Part shown: piece by piece, positions 35,048 through 44,383 of the stretch
How the letters are laid out: each line of letters begins with the position of its first letter
Position numbering within the stretch: the first letter of the stretch is position 1
Source: Sphingobium aromaticiconvertens
GTDB lineage: Bacteria; Pseudomonadota; Alphaproteobacteria; Sphingomonadales; Sphingomonadaceae
NCBI RefSeq assembly: GCF_037154075.1
Contig: NZ_JBANRJ010000001.1
Location: 1,545,501 to 1,609,500, forward strand
Direction: 5' to 3'
Length of the DNA stretch: 64,000 nt
Position numbers and translations under genes: made by a program
The notes under the pieces: generated by a model
What the model saw: only the letters and a program-made list of their open reading frames with translations
Told to the model about the DNA's origin: nothing
Databases searched by the model: none

Positions 35048-37852
35048 ATGAACGCCACCCATCAGTTTAAGACGATTCTAAGCCTCTCGAGTGCGATCAC
35101 CACGATCGCGCTCGCACCGCTCGGCCTGGCACAAACCGATGTTCCGGCTGCATCGCCACCTGCCACCGTTGCACAGGTTGACAACAGCGCGCCCGACATC
35201 GTCGTCACCGGCTTCCGCGCCAGCCTCAGCAGCGCGCTCAACGTCAAGCGCAATGAAACCGCGACGATCGATGCGATCAAGGCGGAAGACATCGCCGAAT
35301 TCCCCGACCTCAATCTCGCCGAATCGCTTCAACGCATTCCCGGCGTCGCCATCAGTCGCGTCAACGGCGAAGGCCGCAACATCTCTGTTCGCGGCCTTGG
35401 CCCCGAATATACCCGTGTTCGCATCAACGGCATGGAAGCCATCGGCACCACCGGCGGCACGGACAATTCGGGCGGCGTCAATCGCGGCCGCGGTTTCGAT
35501 TTCAATATCTTCTCGTCCGACCTGTTCAGCAACTTGTCGGTCCGCAAAACCGCGACCGCCGATGTCGAGGAAGGCTCGCTGGGCGGCGTCGTCGACCTCC
35601 AGACCGCCCGCCCGCTGGACTATCGCAAGCCGACCGCCGTTCTCTCGGCAGGCGTCAGCTATAACGATCTGCGCGAAAAGGCGACACCGCGCCTTTCGGG
35701 TCTGGTCGCCACGCAGACGAGCGACGGGCGCTTCGGGGTGTTGCTCTCGGTCGCATATGAGGAGCGTCGCCTGAAGGAAGAGGGCGCGAACATCACGCGC
35801 TGGACCTATGGCGGCTTCAACAACGGCTTTAACGCCGCCTCGACCCTGCCGGGCAAGACGATCGCCCAGATCAACGACCCCGATCCCGATACCGCATTGT
35901 TCCACCCGCGCATTCCGGGTCTGGTCAGCTACGACATCTCGCAAAAGCGCCTTGGCGCTGCCGGTTCGATCCAGTTCAAGCCGACCGACCGCACGATGAT
36001 CGTGATCGACGGCCTCTATTCGCGGCTGGACGGCACCCGCAAGGAAGCCCAGCTCCAGGCGATCAGCTTCAGCCGCTCAGGCACCGGCAAGCCGCAGACT
36101 ATCATCCGCGATGGCGTGGTGGACGGGAATAACAACATCATCAGTGGTCGGTTCGACAATGTCGATCTGCGTTCGCAGGCGCGTTACGATGTGCTGAAGA
36201 CCGAATTTTATCAGATTGACGGCACGATCGACCAGGAAATCACCGACCGGCTGAAGGTCGGCGTGACGGCGGGCCATGCCAAGTCGGACTTCCGCAATCC
36301 AGTCCAGACGACCGTCACGATCGATGCGGTCAACACCGGCAATTTCCAATATGATTTCACAACCCGCTTCCCGAATATTTCGCCCGGCGTGGACGTCAGC
36401 AATCCGGCCAGCTTCGGCTTCATCAACGGCACATCCGAAGTCCGCATCCGGCCGCAGACCGTGACCAACGCCTTCACCACGGCCAAGGGCTTTGTCGAGT
36501 GGGAAGCCCATCCGATGGTGACGCTCAAGGTCGGAGCCGACTGGCGCAAATTTGAATATGACTCGACCGAGCGGCGGCGCCTGTCGGGCGAAACCGTGGT
36601 CGCGCCGCTGACGGCCGCGCAACTGGCCGGCATGACCACGCTCTTCTCCGGCTTTGGCAAGGGACTGAATGTCCCCACCGGAACGCCGACGGCCTGGGTC
36701 ATCCCCAATCTCGACGCCTTCATCAGCCAGGGCAATATCCTGGGCAACCCGATCTATGCGACGGGGGGGATCGAGAACGCCACCGCGCGCGGCTCTTTCA
36801 TCACTGTGAAGGAAGAGGATTTCGGAGCTTGGGGCATGGCCCGGTTCAACCTTGAGGATGCAGGCGTTCCCATTCGCGGCGACATTGGTGTGCGCTATGT
36901 GAAGACAGACCAGTTCTCGACCGGTTACGCCAGCCAGGGATCAGCGATCAATCTTGTCTCTGCTGACCGCAGCTACAAGCGCTGGCTGCCCTCGCTCAAC
37001 CTTGTCGGCAACATCACCGACACCCTTCAGGTCCGGTTTGCTGCGGCCAAGACGCTGGCTCGCGCTGGCATCTCTTCCCTGACGCCCGGCGGCAACCTCA
37101 ACGTATCAGGCGGCAATCGCAGCTTTTCAAGCGGCAACCCGGACCTGCGCCCGACATCGTCGAAGAATCTCGATGCGTCGATCGAATGGTATCCGGTGCA
37201 GGGCGCAATCTACGCCGTGTCCGCCTTCCGCAAGGATATCGGCACCTTCGTCCAGACATTGAGCCTTGGCCTTCCCTACAGCAGCCTTGGCCTGCCAGAT
37301 TCGTTGCTGACCGGCACCACCGCCTCGCCCAGCGACATCTTCATCGTCAGCCAGCCTGTCAATTCGTCAGGCGGCATCCTCAAGGGGTTCGAGGTCAACA
37401 TCCAGCAACCCTTGAGCTTTCTGCCGGGCTTCCTGTCGAACTTCGGCGTGCTGGCCAACTATACCTATGTCAAATCGAACATCGAATATCTGACTGCCGC
37501 CAATGGCAGTGCATCGGTGACAGCGCCGCTGGTCGGCCTGTCCAAACATGCCGCCAATGCCACCCTTTATTATGAGACGGAGAAATTCCAGATCCGCGGA
37601 TCGCTGGCCTATCGCGACAAGTATCTGACCGCCGTGCCGGGGACTGAAGGGAACGCCTTTAACGGCACCAACAGCACCCTGAACGTCGATGCTCAGGTCA
37701 GCTACAATGTCACCGAAAAGCTGAAGCTCAGTCTGGAAGGCATCAATCTGACCGACGAGCAGAACGACCAGTTCGTTGACGAAACCAACCGCCTCAACGT
37801 GCTGACCCACAGCGGTCGCCAGTTCAACCTCGGAGTACGCTACGCCTTCTGA
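35048..37852 (+). CDS. Large TonB-dependent receptor (sphingomonad carbohydrate type)
   Basis: 934 residues: signal peptide (to about residue 29), the conserved TonB-box-like PDIVVTGFRASL, a plug domain (LAESLQRIPGVAISRVNGEGR, ISVRGLGPEYTRVRING) and a long barrel ending RYAF. This class (IPGVAI, NGEGRNISVRG) is the one usually found beside polysaccharide-utilisation genes in sphingomonads, Caulobacter and Xanthomonas. GAAGG precedes the ATG. It is divergent from the MFS gene, with 288 bases between that should hold both promoters and an operator. A strong terminator follows at 37882. Confidence 0.93.
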   Translation: MNATHQFKTILSLSSAITTIALAPLGLAQTDVPAASPPATVAQVDNSAPDIVVTGFRASLSSALNVKRNETATIDAIKAEDIAEFPDLNLAESLQRIPGVAISRVNGEGRNISVRGLGPEYTRVRINGMEAIGTTGGTDNSGGVNRGRGFDFNIFSSDLFSNLSVRKTATADVEEGSLGGVVDLQTARPLDYRKPTAVLSAGVSYNDLREKATPRLSGLVATQTSDGRFGVLLSVAYEERRLKEEGANITRWTYGGFNNGFNAASTLPGKTIAQINDPDPDTALFHPRIPGLVSYDISQKRLGAAGSIQFKPTDRTMIVIDGLYSRLDGTRKEAQLQAISFSRSGTGKPQTIIRDGVVDGNNNIISGRFDNVDLRSQARYDVLKTEFYQIDGTIDQEITDRLKVGVTAGHAKSDFRNPVQTTVTIDAVNTGNFQYDFTTRFPNISPGVDVSNPASFGFINGTSEVRIRPQTVTNAFTTAKGFVEWEAHPMVTLKVGADWRKFEYDSTERRRLSGETVVAPLTAAQLAGMTTLFSGFGKGLNVPTGTPTAWVIPNLDAFISQGNILGNPIYATGGIENATARGSFITVKEEDFGAWGMARFNLEDAGVPIRGDIGVRYVKTDQFSTGYASQGSAINLVSADRSYKRWLPSLNLVGNITDTLQVRFAAAKTLARAGISSLTPGGNLNVSGGNRSFSSGNPDLRPTSSKNLDASIEWYPVQGAIYAVSAFRKDIGTFVQTLSLGLPYSSLGLPDSLLTGTTASPSDIFIVSQPVNSSGGILKGFEVNIQQPLSFLPGFLSNFGVLANYTYVKSNIEYLTAANGSASVTAPLVGLSKHAANATLYYETEKFQIRGSLAYRDKYLTAVPGTEGNAFNGTNSTLNVDAQVSYNVTEKLKLSLEGINLTDEQNDQFVDETNRLNVLTHSGRQFNLGVRYAF

Positions 37853-37881
37853 CACCCTTCTGCGGCGTCGTGTTCTCCCTT

Positions 37882-37913
37882 GCCAGTTGCTCGCGTGAGC
37901 AACTGGCATTTTT
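37882..37913 (+). terminator. Rho-independent terminator after the TonB receptor
   Basis: A perfect 11-bp stem (GCCAGTTGCTC with GAGCAACTGGC) around a GCGT loop is followed by ATTTTT. It lies 30 bases after the receptor stop. Confidence 0.85.
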
Positions 37914-37916
37914 CTT

Positions 37917-38786
37917 GCCGCTGCTGGCGAGGGGGTAGCTGTGGTGGCGCATGATCGCGGGCCATTACGCAGACGAATTTTCAGCGCCCATAGCAGATGT
38001 ATGGCCGTGCGCGAGCTGCAAGCGCCTCAATCCCGTCCGCAGAGGATAAGTCGTTCTCTCGTGTCATGGCTGCGGTCGAACGCCTAAGGAGCCATGCGGC
38101 GAACGCGCTTCTATTTGCCGACCTAATCGCCGTCGTCGGCCCGCGATCCGATCCGGGAGAAGTCTATCGTTTTTTCAAAGAAGGCGGTACCCCAACGATA
38201 GCTGAATGTCTGCGGTGCTGGACCTCTACTTGGCCGATCCCTCGCTACCCCGGCCCCGCTTTATGAAGGGCAGCTATCGCCAAAGAGTTGCTCCGAAGCC
38301 GACTGTTCGGCAATCCCCAACCCGGTCATTTAAAAATGGCCCAAGGCTTGATGAAAGCAGATGCAAAGACGGCGACAAATGAATGTTTCAGAAGGATAAA
38401 AATCGACTGTCGAATTTATTCCTGTGAAATCAGATCAGCTCTTAGCGAAACAAATGATCATAAATTGAGACAATGCCCAAAAAATCTATTGGGCAACTTT
38501 ACCAGATATGACCGTTCGTTTGTGCAGTACAGCCTGCATCGGTTCGTCGCACGACGCGCTCCAATTGTCTGCACAAGAGCCGGAGTGACCGGTCTGTTCA
38601 TGTACTGGAAAGGTTGGTCTGAACAGGCAGAGCATCCATGGCGCTCCCCGCAGCGCCATGCGGCACATCTTACGAAGCTAAATGGAGAGGGTTCTGACAG
38701 CTGAATACGCCATCACGCGGACGGCAGTCGGACGAGAAGCTGCGGTCATGCAGGCCCGACTAGTCGAATTTTGAAGGAGGAGCGTG
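37917..38786. other. 870-bp stretch without a supported gene
   Basis: Two plus-strand frames (37997-38266 and 38288-38704) lack ribosome-binding sites and recognisable family motifs. The part from about 38330 to 38560 is clearly more AT-rich than its surroundings and includes a 7-bp hairpin near 38473 (TGCCCAA/TTGGGCA). It may be decayed foreign DNA. The last bases hold the GAAGGAGGAG site of the OmpA-like gene. Confidence 0.35.
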
Positions 38787-39656
38787 ATGAATATCATTTC
38801 GAAAAGCCCAAAATATCTCTTAATGCTTGCCCTGCTTTCCGGAGCATCGTCGGGCAGCTTGGCTGCGCAGACGCAGGATCCGCCTGCGGCCGACGTCTCG
38901 GCGACCGCCTATTTGCCCCCGTCTGAGAAGACTGAAGGGCCGGAGATCGAGGGTATCATTTCCGCGCGCAGCGGCGACAGGATGCAGGTCACGGCCGCCG
39001 ACGGCACCAAAACAATTATTGCCATCGACGATGCCACCCGGATCAGTGCCAGCAAGGGTTTTTTCGGCCTCAATCGCAACAAGCTGGCCGCAGCCTCGCT
39101 GCTCAACGGCGTGCCAGTTACCGTCAAGACGTTGCAATCAGGTGGGGGCCTGGTGGCGAGCCAGATCAAACTTAAGAACAAGGACCTCAAGACTGCATCA
39201 ATGATCCAGGAAGGCACTGACCAGCGCTTTTCTGAACAGACTGCCGCAACAGAAGCTCTACGGGGTCGCATGGGCGATATCGACCAGTATAATGTCAAAA
39301 GCACGACGAACGTGAATTTCGACACTGGCAAGTCGGTATTGTCTGCTCAGGGGAAAGCCGATCTCTGCGCCGCGGCAACTGCAGCGCAGGGGATGGATAA
39401 CGCCCTGCTGCTTGTTGTGGGGTACACCGATTCTACAGGAGGCCCCGACTTCAATCAGGAGCTCAGCGAAAAGCGGGCCGGTCGCGTCGTCAATTATCTT
39501 CAGCAGGCCTGCGGCTGGAAACCCTATCGCATGCTCACCCCCACCGGGATGTCTGAAGCAGACCCGTTGGCGGACAACAGCACGGTCGAAGGCAAGGCAC
39601 AAAACCGCCGCGTTGCGGTGAATGTCCTGGTCAGCAAGGGCCTCGACGGCCTGTGA
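38787..39656 (+). CDS. OmpA-family protein with N-terminal OB-like domain
   Basis: About 289 residues. A signal peptide (to about residue 27, SLAAQ) is followed by a small beta-rich domain (IEGIISARSGDRMQVTAADG..., like DUF5666/OB domains) and a C-terminal OmpA peptidoglycan-binding domain (VNFDTGKSVLS, VGYTDSTGG, LSEKRAGRVVNYL, NRRVAVNVL). No N-terminal outer-membrane barrel is seen, so it is a periplasmic or surface-associated peptidoglycan-binding protein. GGAGGAG lies a proper distance before the ATG; a GTG one codon earlier is possible. A terminator follows. Confidence 0.87.
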   Translation: MNIISKSPKYLLMLALLSGASSGSLAAQTQDPPAADVSATAYLPPSEKTEGPEIEGIISARSGDRMQVTAADGTKTIIAIDDATRISASKGFFGLNRNKLAAASLLNGVPVTVKTLQSGGGLVASQIKLKNKDLKTASMIQEGTDQRFSEQTAATEALRGRMGDIDQYNVKSTTNVNFDTGKSVLSAQGKADLCAAATAAQGMDNALLLVVGYTDSTGGPDFNQELSEKRAGRVVNYLQQACGWKPYRMLTPTGMSEADPLADNSTVEGKAQNRRVAVNVLVSKGLDGL

Positions 39657-39662
39657 GACGTG

Positions 39663-39688
39663 CGGGGCGGGCCTTACCCGCCCCGGGT
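39663..39688 (+). terminator. GC-rich hairpin after the OmpA-like gene
   Basis: A perfect 9-bp stem (CGGGGCGGG with CCCGCCCCG) and CCTTA loop begin 7 bases after the stop, followed by GGTTTC. The weak T tract lowers certainty. Confidence 0.6.
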
Positions 39689-39900
39689 TTCGGTTCGGAA
39701 GCGCCAGTTCGGTCGTGACCAAACTCAAACTCGGAGGCATTGACGCACGCATGAAGTTGGGTGGACACAATCCGGCTGCACACTGGCTATTCTTTTGTTC
39801 CTTGGACATCGCCAGCCCGATATGACGCCACTGCCTGCACCCAGAGTTTGACTTTGCCAGAGCCTCGCGCCCAGCTTCGGGGTGAGAGGAGAAGGGCGAA

Positions 39901-40752
39901 ATGGCATCAAACCCAATCCAACCGCTGGCTGGACAGGCGGCGCTGATAACAGGCGGCGGCGGTGGCATTGGTCGCGCCATTGCGCTCGCGCTGGCAGGCG
40001 CCGGGGTCGACATCGCGATTGCCGATATCGTGCCCGAACGTTGCGAGGAAGCGGTGGCACGCGTGCGCGCACTGGGACGGCAGGCGCTTTCCTGTCCCAC
40101 CGACGTGACCGACACCGATCAAATCGACGCTGCGATCAAGGCGGCAGATGCAGCATTCGGTCGGATCGACATCCTCGTCAACAATGCGGGTGGCGTATCC
40201 CGCCGCACATTTTCCGAACAGTCGGAACGATCCTGGCGCAAGCATATCGACCTCAATCTCGTCAGCATGCTCGCCGCGACATCTGCTGCTATCCCGATCA
40301 TGGTACGCGGCGCACGCGGCGGCGCGATCATCAACGTTACCAGTATCGAGGCATCGCGCGCCGCGCCAGGCTATGCGGTCTATGCCGCGTGCAAGGCGGG
40401 AATGAACAATTTCACGCGCACCATGGCGCTGGAGCTGGCCGATGACGGCATCCGCGTGAACGCGATCGCGCCCGATTTTACGACCACGCCTGGCCTGTGC
40501 GGCAACATCAGCGGTCCTGTCGACAAGAGCAAATGGATGCAGCCCACACCCGAGCAGGAGAATGCCATTGCCCGCCGCATCCCGCTGGGACGGGCCGGGC
40601 TTGCGGAAGAATGCGGACAAGCCGCACTGTTCCTGGCATCGCCCACCAGCAGCTATGTCACCGGCATTGTCCTGCCCGTTGACGGCGGCAGTTGGGCATC
40701 GAGCGGATGGGTCCGCGACCGTCAGGGCAAATGGGTCCTCAACGAAATCTGA
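39901..40752 (+). CDS. SDR-family NAD(P)-dependent oxidoreductase
   Basis: 283 residues of classical short-chain dehydrogenase. The cofactor motif TGGGGGIG begins near residue 18, NNAG is near 98, and the catalytic Ser (NVTSIEAS) and YAACK are present. The acidic residue after the second strand (IADIVPE) suggests NAD preference. AGAGG precedes the ATG. The luciferase-like gene follows after 7 bases on the same strand, so the two are co-transcribed. The substrate is unknown; alcohol oxidation in the adjacent catabolic locus is plausible. Confidence 0.9.
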   Translation: MASNPIQPLAGQAALITGGGGGIGRAIALALAGAGVDIAIADIVPERCEEAVARVRALGRQALSCPTDVTDTDQIDAAIKAADAAFGRIDILVNNAGGVSRRTFSEQSERSWRKHIDLNLVSMLAATSAAIPIMVRGARGGAIINVTSIEASRAAPGYAVYAACKAGMNNFTRTMALELADDGIRVNAIAPDFTTTPGLCGNISGPVDKSKWMQPTPEQENAIARRIPLGRAGLAEECGQAALFLASPTSSYVTGIVLPVDGGSWASSGWVRDRQGKWVLNEI

Positions 40753-40759
40753 GACAGGA

Positions 40760-41695
40760 ATGAAACCGTTGCTCCAATTCAACATCCCCCTGCCGTTTGA
40801 CCATCTCGCCGCCGATGAGGAATTTCTGACGATGGAGGCGGTGCGTGATGTAGGCACCGCGATTGAACGCGCGGGCTTTTCGGCCTGCCTCGTCACCGAT
40901 CATCCCTGTCCTACCGGACGGTGGCTTGATGCGGGTGGGCACCATGCACATGATCCGTTCGTGATGCTGTCGCTGGTCGCGGCGGTGACGACGCGCATCC
41001 GCTTGCAAACTGGCATCCTCGTCTTGCCCTATCGCAATCCTTTCATCGTCGCGCGTTCGATCGCCTCGCTCGACCGCTTCTCGGGCGGGCGCGTGACGAT
41101 CGGCATGGGGGCAGGCTATCTGAAGGGCGAGTATCGCGCGCTTGGCGTCGATTTCGAGCAGCGCAACGAATTGATGGACGAGTATCTGAAGGCGCTGAAG
41201 CTCGCCCTGTCGGGCGAGGAGTTCACCTTTGAAGGCCACGGCTATCAAGCGTTCGGCAACCGCATTCAACCTGGCCCGGTGCAGAGGCCCCATCCGCCAC
41301 TGCTCGTCGGCGGCAATGCAAGGCGTGCCATCCGCCGCGCGGTGGAACTTGGCGACGGCTGGTATCCTTTTTTCACCGTCGGCGGAGTTTCCACTGCTAC
41401 AACGCGAACGGCGGACATCACCAATGAGCAAGACCTTGCCGAAGCGCTCACCTATATGCACGCCCATTGTGAGGTGGTGGGCCGTGAGACGCTCCCCATT
41501 GTCGCGATCGGCAGCATCGTGAAACCTGGCGAAAGCTGGACCCCGCAGATGATCGTCGACCGCGCCGGGCAGTTCGCCGAAATGGGGGTGATCGCGGCGG
41601 GCATGAACATTGAAGGCCGCACATGTGCAGAATGGTGCGACAATGCGGAGCGTTTTGGCCAGGATGTTATCGCGAAGCTAGGGGGCGCTGCCTAA
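40760..41695 (+). CDS. Luciferase-like (LLM class) flavin-dependent oxidoreductase
   Basis: About 311 residues of the bacterial luciferase-like TIM barrel, closest in pattern to the TIGR03619 group (IRLQTGILVLPYRNP, GRVTIGMGAGYLKGEY, RPHPPLLVGGNA). Such enzymes use FMN or F420 as hydride carrier. Sphingomonads are not known to make F420, so FMN is more likely here. The start is the ATG at 40760 just after ACAGGA, 7 bases beyond the SDR stop; the same frame extends upstream inside the SDR gene but without support. Function in the operon is unknown. Confidence 0.82.
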   Translation: MKPLLQFNIPLPFDHLAADEEFLTMEAVRDVGTAIERAGFSACLVTDHPCPTGRWLDAGGHHAHDPFVMLSLVAAVTTRIRLQTGILVLPYRNPFIVARSIASLDRFSGGRVTIGMGAGYLKGEYRALGVDFEQRNELMDEYLKALKLALSGEEFTFEGHGYQAFGNRIQPGPVQRPHPPLLVGGNARRAIRRAVELGDGWYPFFTVGGVSTATTRTADITNEQDLAEALTYMHAHCEVVGRETLPIVAIGSIVKPGESWTPQMIVDRAGQFAEMGVIAAGMNIEGRTCAEWCDNAERFGQDVIAKLGGAA

Positions 41696-41904
41696 ACTGA
41701 TACTGGCGCCCGCGCCAATTCCCACAGATCTGCTGGACAATTGCATCCTGATCGAACCCGTCAACGGTGGCGCGGATGTCATGCCCGACCGGATCATCGC
41801 ACTGCTTCAGCGGGCGCTTGGGCCTGGCGCCGAATGGCAGTTTTCGAAATATCCCGATTGGCCTCTGAGCGGCAAGAACATGCGGCGTCACCCTCGTCGA
41901 CCGA

Positions 41905-42981
41905 TCAGGTCAAGCTCAGCATGGCCTCGACCGCGGGGTAGATGCCGCGTTCTATAAGCGCCTGGCGAGTGCCGGCGGGGCGCCAGCCGAGAGCAGCGAC
42001 ACTCTGCGTTGCGTCATAGGTAGCGCGATGGGAGCGGCATCGCCAGTCGTGAAGGCTGGACAGATGGCGATTGGGGTGGCGGATCGCGGTCTTGACTATT
42101 CCGCGCGCGAGGTCGGCCAGCCAGTATCGCCAGATAGAGCGCGGCGCGGCACATATCCTGCCGTCCGAACGTGCCTGCATCGCCGCAACATAGTCGCGCG
42201 CGGAAAGAAGTGGCGTGTCGGTGATGAGGAAGCTGCGCTCCTCGATGGCAGGTACATCGAGTGCCCGGACGAGCGCATCAGCGGCGTCCTCGACAAGCAC
42301 GAAGGGAAGCTTGTGCCTGCCGTCACCCCAGTAAGTCAGCCGGTTCCACGCCGTGAATCGACCGACGCCATAATGGATCGGGGAGCTGCCCGCGCCGATT
42401 ACAATGCCAAGACGCAGGATGACGAGCGGCAGACCTTGCTCGCGGGCCATCGCCAGGAGCAGGCGTTCGCAGGCCGCCTTTGATCGAGCGTAATGATTGC
42501 GGCGATCAATGCGCGGGTCGAGCGCCGTCGATCCGTCAATGCGATCGACCGCCCTGGCTGATGCGTAGGAATCGATCGATCCGACATAGATGAACCGGCG
42601 CACGCCCCGGCGTAACGCCGCTTCCGCCACTTGTCTTGCCGGCTGAACATCGTTGTCGAGATATTCCTGCCAGCTCCGGCCCTCACCCTTGGCGAGGTGA
42701 TAGACCGCCTCGACTCCGTCGAGCGCAGCATCCAGCGTTGCTGGATCGCGATAGTTTCCCTCAACCAGCTCGACCCGTTCGCAGCGTAGCGCAGGTTGCG
42801 CGGCTTGCGGATTGCGGGTCAGCACACGTGTTGCGTGTCCGCCTTCGGCAAGTCGCGCAACAAGATGTTGACCGACGAAGCCGGTACCACCAATCACAAG
42901 AACGCGTCGCGTCTCTGCCGTGAGGGCGGTAGCGCCTTGAGCGCACGCCTCTCCGTTGTTTTGAATCAGCGGCGAAGGCAT
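41905..42981 (-). CDS. NAD-dependent epimerase/dehydratase (extended SDR)
   Basis: 358 residues. The Rossmann motif GGTGFVG begins near residue 31; the catalytic Ser-Tyr-Lys site is visible as YVGSIDSY and HYARSK. It likely acts on a nucleotide sugar, or as a related reductase, and may supply a precursor to the polysaccharide genes that follow to the right. The gene stands alone on the minus strand between the luciferase-like gene and the first phytanoyl-CoA-dioxygenase-like gene. The first 24 residues before the Rossmann strand are variable, and a later start is possible. Confidence 0.85.
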   Translation of the reverse strand: MPSPLIQNNGEACAQGATALTAETRRVLVIGGTGFVGQHLVARLAEGGHATRVLTRNPQAAQPALRCERVELVEGNYRDPATLDAALDGVEAVYHLAKGEGRSWQEYLDNDVQPARQVAEAALRRGVRRFIYVGSIDSYASARAVDRIDGSTALDPRIDRRNHYARSKAACERLLLAMAREQGLPLVILRLGIVIGAGSSPIHYGVGRFTAWNRLTYWGDGRHKLPFVLVEDAADALVRALDVPAIEERSFLITDTPLLSARDYVAAMQARSDGRICAAPRSIWRYWLADLARGIVKTAIRHPNRHLSSLHDWRCRSHRATYDATQSVAALGWRPAGTRQALIERGIYPAVEAMLSLT

Positions 42982-43243
42982 GGCGGTGGCGCTCTCCTGA
43001 AGTGCAAAACTGCGTAAGGCCAGTCCAGCCCGCAGGACCGATCCGTTGAGAATAATACCCTCGCCCGGTCACGGAAGTATGAGAAATCGGGACCGGAATC
43101 TCCGGGTTGCTTGCGGAACCAGAGCGTAGCAGATGATTAAGTGAACGGTTCGAGGCTTCCGTGGATGTCGGGGGACGAGTCGCTTGCCGAATGCTGGGCC
43201 AAGCCGCGGCATCGTCAAGGATCATCTTATCGAAGGAGCCGGC

Positions 43244-44209
43244 ATGTGGAAGACCCTTTCTCAGAGCTTCTTGAACCGCCTCGGCGACAAGCCGGCACAA
43301 TTTGCCTTCAACCTGTCGAACATGTCGCTGATCCGGCGTCGGCTAGGGCGGGGCTATAGTGAAGCGCTCGACATGCATCGCCCTTCACTGCCCAGATTGG
43401 ACGGGATCGATCGGGAAATCGTGGAACGGCTGGAACGCGATGGCTTGTTCGTCACCACGCTGGACGCGCTTGGTCTGTCAGGCTCAGCGGAGATGCTTCG
43501 TGCGGGACAAAAGGTGGCGGACGATTGCGCCGAGATCGCCCGGCGCGACGCGCGCGCCGGGCGCGAGTTCATTTGTGCGCCGGCCTTGGCCACGATCGAT
43601 AACCCGGAGATATTCCACTGGGGCCTCAACGAACGGCTGCTCGACATCGCCGAGGCCTATATCGGCCTGCCGGTCGCCTATGACGGTATGGCGCTCATCT
43701 ATACCGTGGCGGACGGAAACGAGCTTGGTACGCGCAAATGGCATCGCGATCGCGAGGATCGCAAGATGATCAAGATCGGGGTCTATTGCAACGACGTGAC
43801 TGACCGTGGTGGCCCGTTCGAGTTGATCCGCAGGATCGACAGCTCGCAGGGTGTCGGCGACCGCTATGCCTTTGAACTCGGCACCCAGGAGGTGCTGAGA
43901 AAGCGCCTCGGCGCCGACTATTCCCGCGACATCGCCAGTTGCACCGGCCCTGCTGGAACGGTTCTGTTCGCCGACACGGCGCGTTTCTTTCACCGTGGTG
44001 CGCCGGCGCACGACAAGGACCGCGCAGCGCTATTCTACAGCTATTTCGCCAATCGCACGCGGCATCCTTATTTCTGCGAGCGATCGGGATTGACACGGCG
44101 CGAGATCGCGGACTTGACTCAGGGCATGTCGCCGCGCCAGCGCGCGAGCGCGCTCTGGCAAGAGGCGCTGCCCGCCTGGCTGAAACTGATCCCTCCGGCC
44201 CCGATCTGA
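43244..44209 (+). CDS. Phytanoyl-CoA dioxygenase-like protein, copy 1
   Basis: 321 residues of the Fe(II)/2-oxoglutarate oxygenase fold. The metal triad is His167, Asp169 (KWHRDRED) and His250 (TARFFHRG), with Arg260 placed to bind 2-oxoglutarate. It aligns without gaps over its whole length to the gene at 55773-56738, also 321 residues, with long identical blocks such as FHWGL, LLDI and YTVADG. The ATG at 43244 is fixed by GAAGGAG six bases upstream. The substrate is unknown; hydroxylation of a sugar, lipid or polymer precursor of the exopolysaccharide locus is an inference. Confidence 0.88.
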   Translation: MWKTLSQSFLNRLGDKPAQFAFNLSNMSLIRRRLGRGYSEALDMHRPSLPRLDGIDREIVERLERDGLFVTTLDALGLSGSAEMLRAGQKVADDCAEIARRDARAGREFICAPALATIDNPEIFHWGLNERLLDIAEAYIGLPVAYDGMALIYTVADGNELGTRKWHRDREDRKMIKIGVYCNDVTDRGGPFELIRRIDSSQGVGDRYAFELGTQEVLRKRLGADYSRDIASCTGPAGTVLFADTARFFHRGAPAHDKDRAALFYSYFANRTRHPYFCERSGLTRREIADLTQGMSPRQRASALWQEALPAWLKLIPPAPI

Positions 44210-44223
44210 ACCGCCCCTCTAGA

Positions 44224-44267
44224 GCATTTTCCAGGCAGATGACATCATCTGCTGACTCGGAAAATGC
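44224..44267. repeat. Nested hairpin after phytanoyl-CoA dioxygenase copy 1
   Basis: The outer arms GCATTTTCC (44224-44232) and GGAAAATGC (44259-44267) enclose a perfect inner hairpin GCAGATGA-CA-TCATCTGC (44235-44252). It begins 15 bases after the stop codon and may help to end transcription or stabilise the message. Confidence 0.6.
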
Positions 44268-44283
44268 GGAAAACAAAAGATAA

Positions 44284-44325
44284 AGAGAGCATGATCCGAT
44301 TCAGTCTGATCGGATCATGCTCTCT
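44284..44325. terminator. 17-bp stem bidirectional terminator or repeat
   Basis: A perfect 17-bp inverted repeat, AGAGAGCATGATCCGAT with its complement, surrounds an 8-base loop. It lies directly after the nested hairpin and before the next gene. GAGCATGATC-type palindromes recur between genes in many alphaproteobacteria. No long T run follows, so it may be a repeat element rather than a simple terminator. Confidence 0.6.
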
Positions 44326-44383
44326 AATCTCCAGGCCGAGGCGGCGGCGATGATATTTGCTTGAAGAACTGGATGAGCGCGCA

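Noticed and set aside
38470..38495. Short hairpin TGCCCAA/TTGGGCA as a terminator
   Set aside because: Only a 7-bp stem with an A-rich loop, no T tract and no gene ending nearby.
38288..38704. A 138-codon frame in the gap before the OmpA-like gene
   Set aside because: No ribosome-binding site, no recognisable motif and mixed base composition. Kept only as a note on the gap.
40760..41695. Naming the luciferase-like protein as strictly F420-dependent
   Set aside because: Sequence patterns cannot separate FMN from F420 use here, and sphingomonads are not known to make F420.
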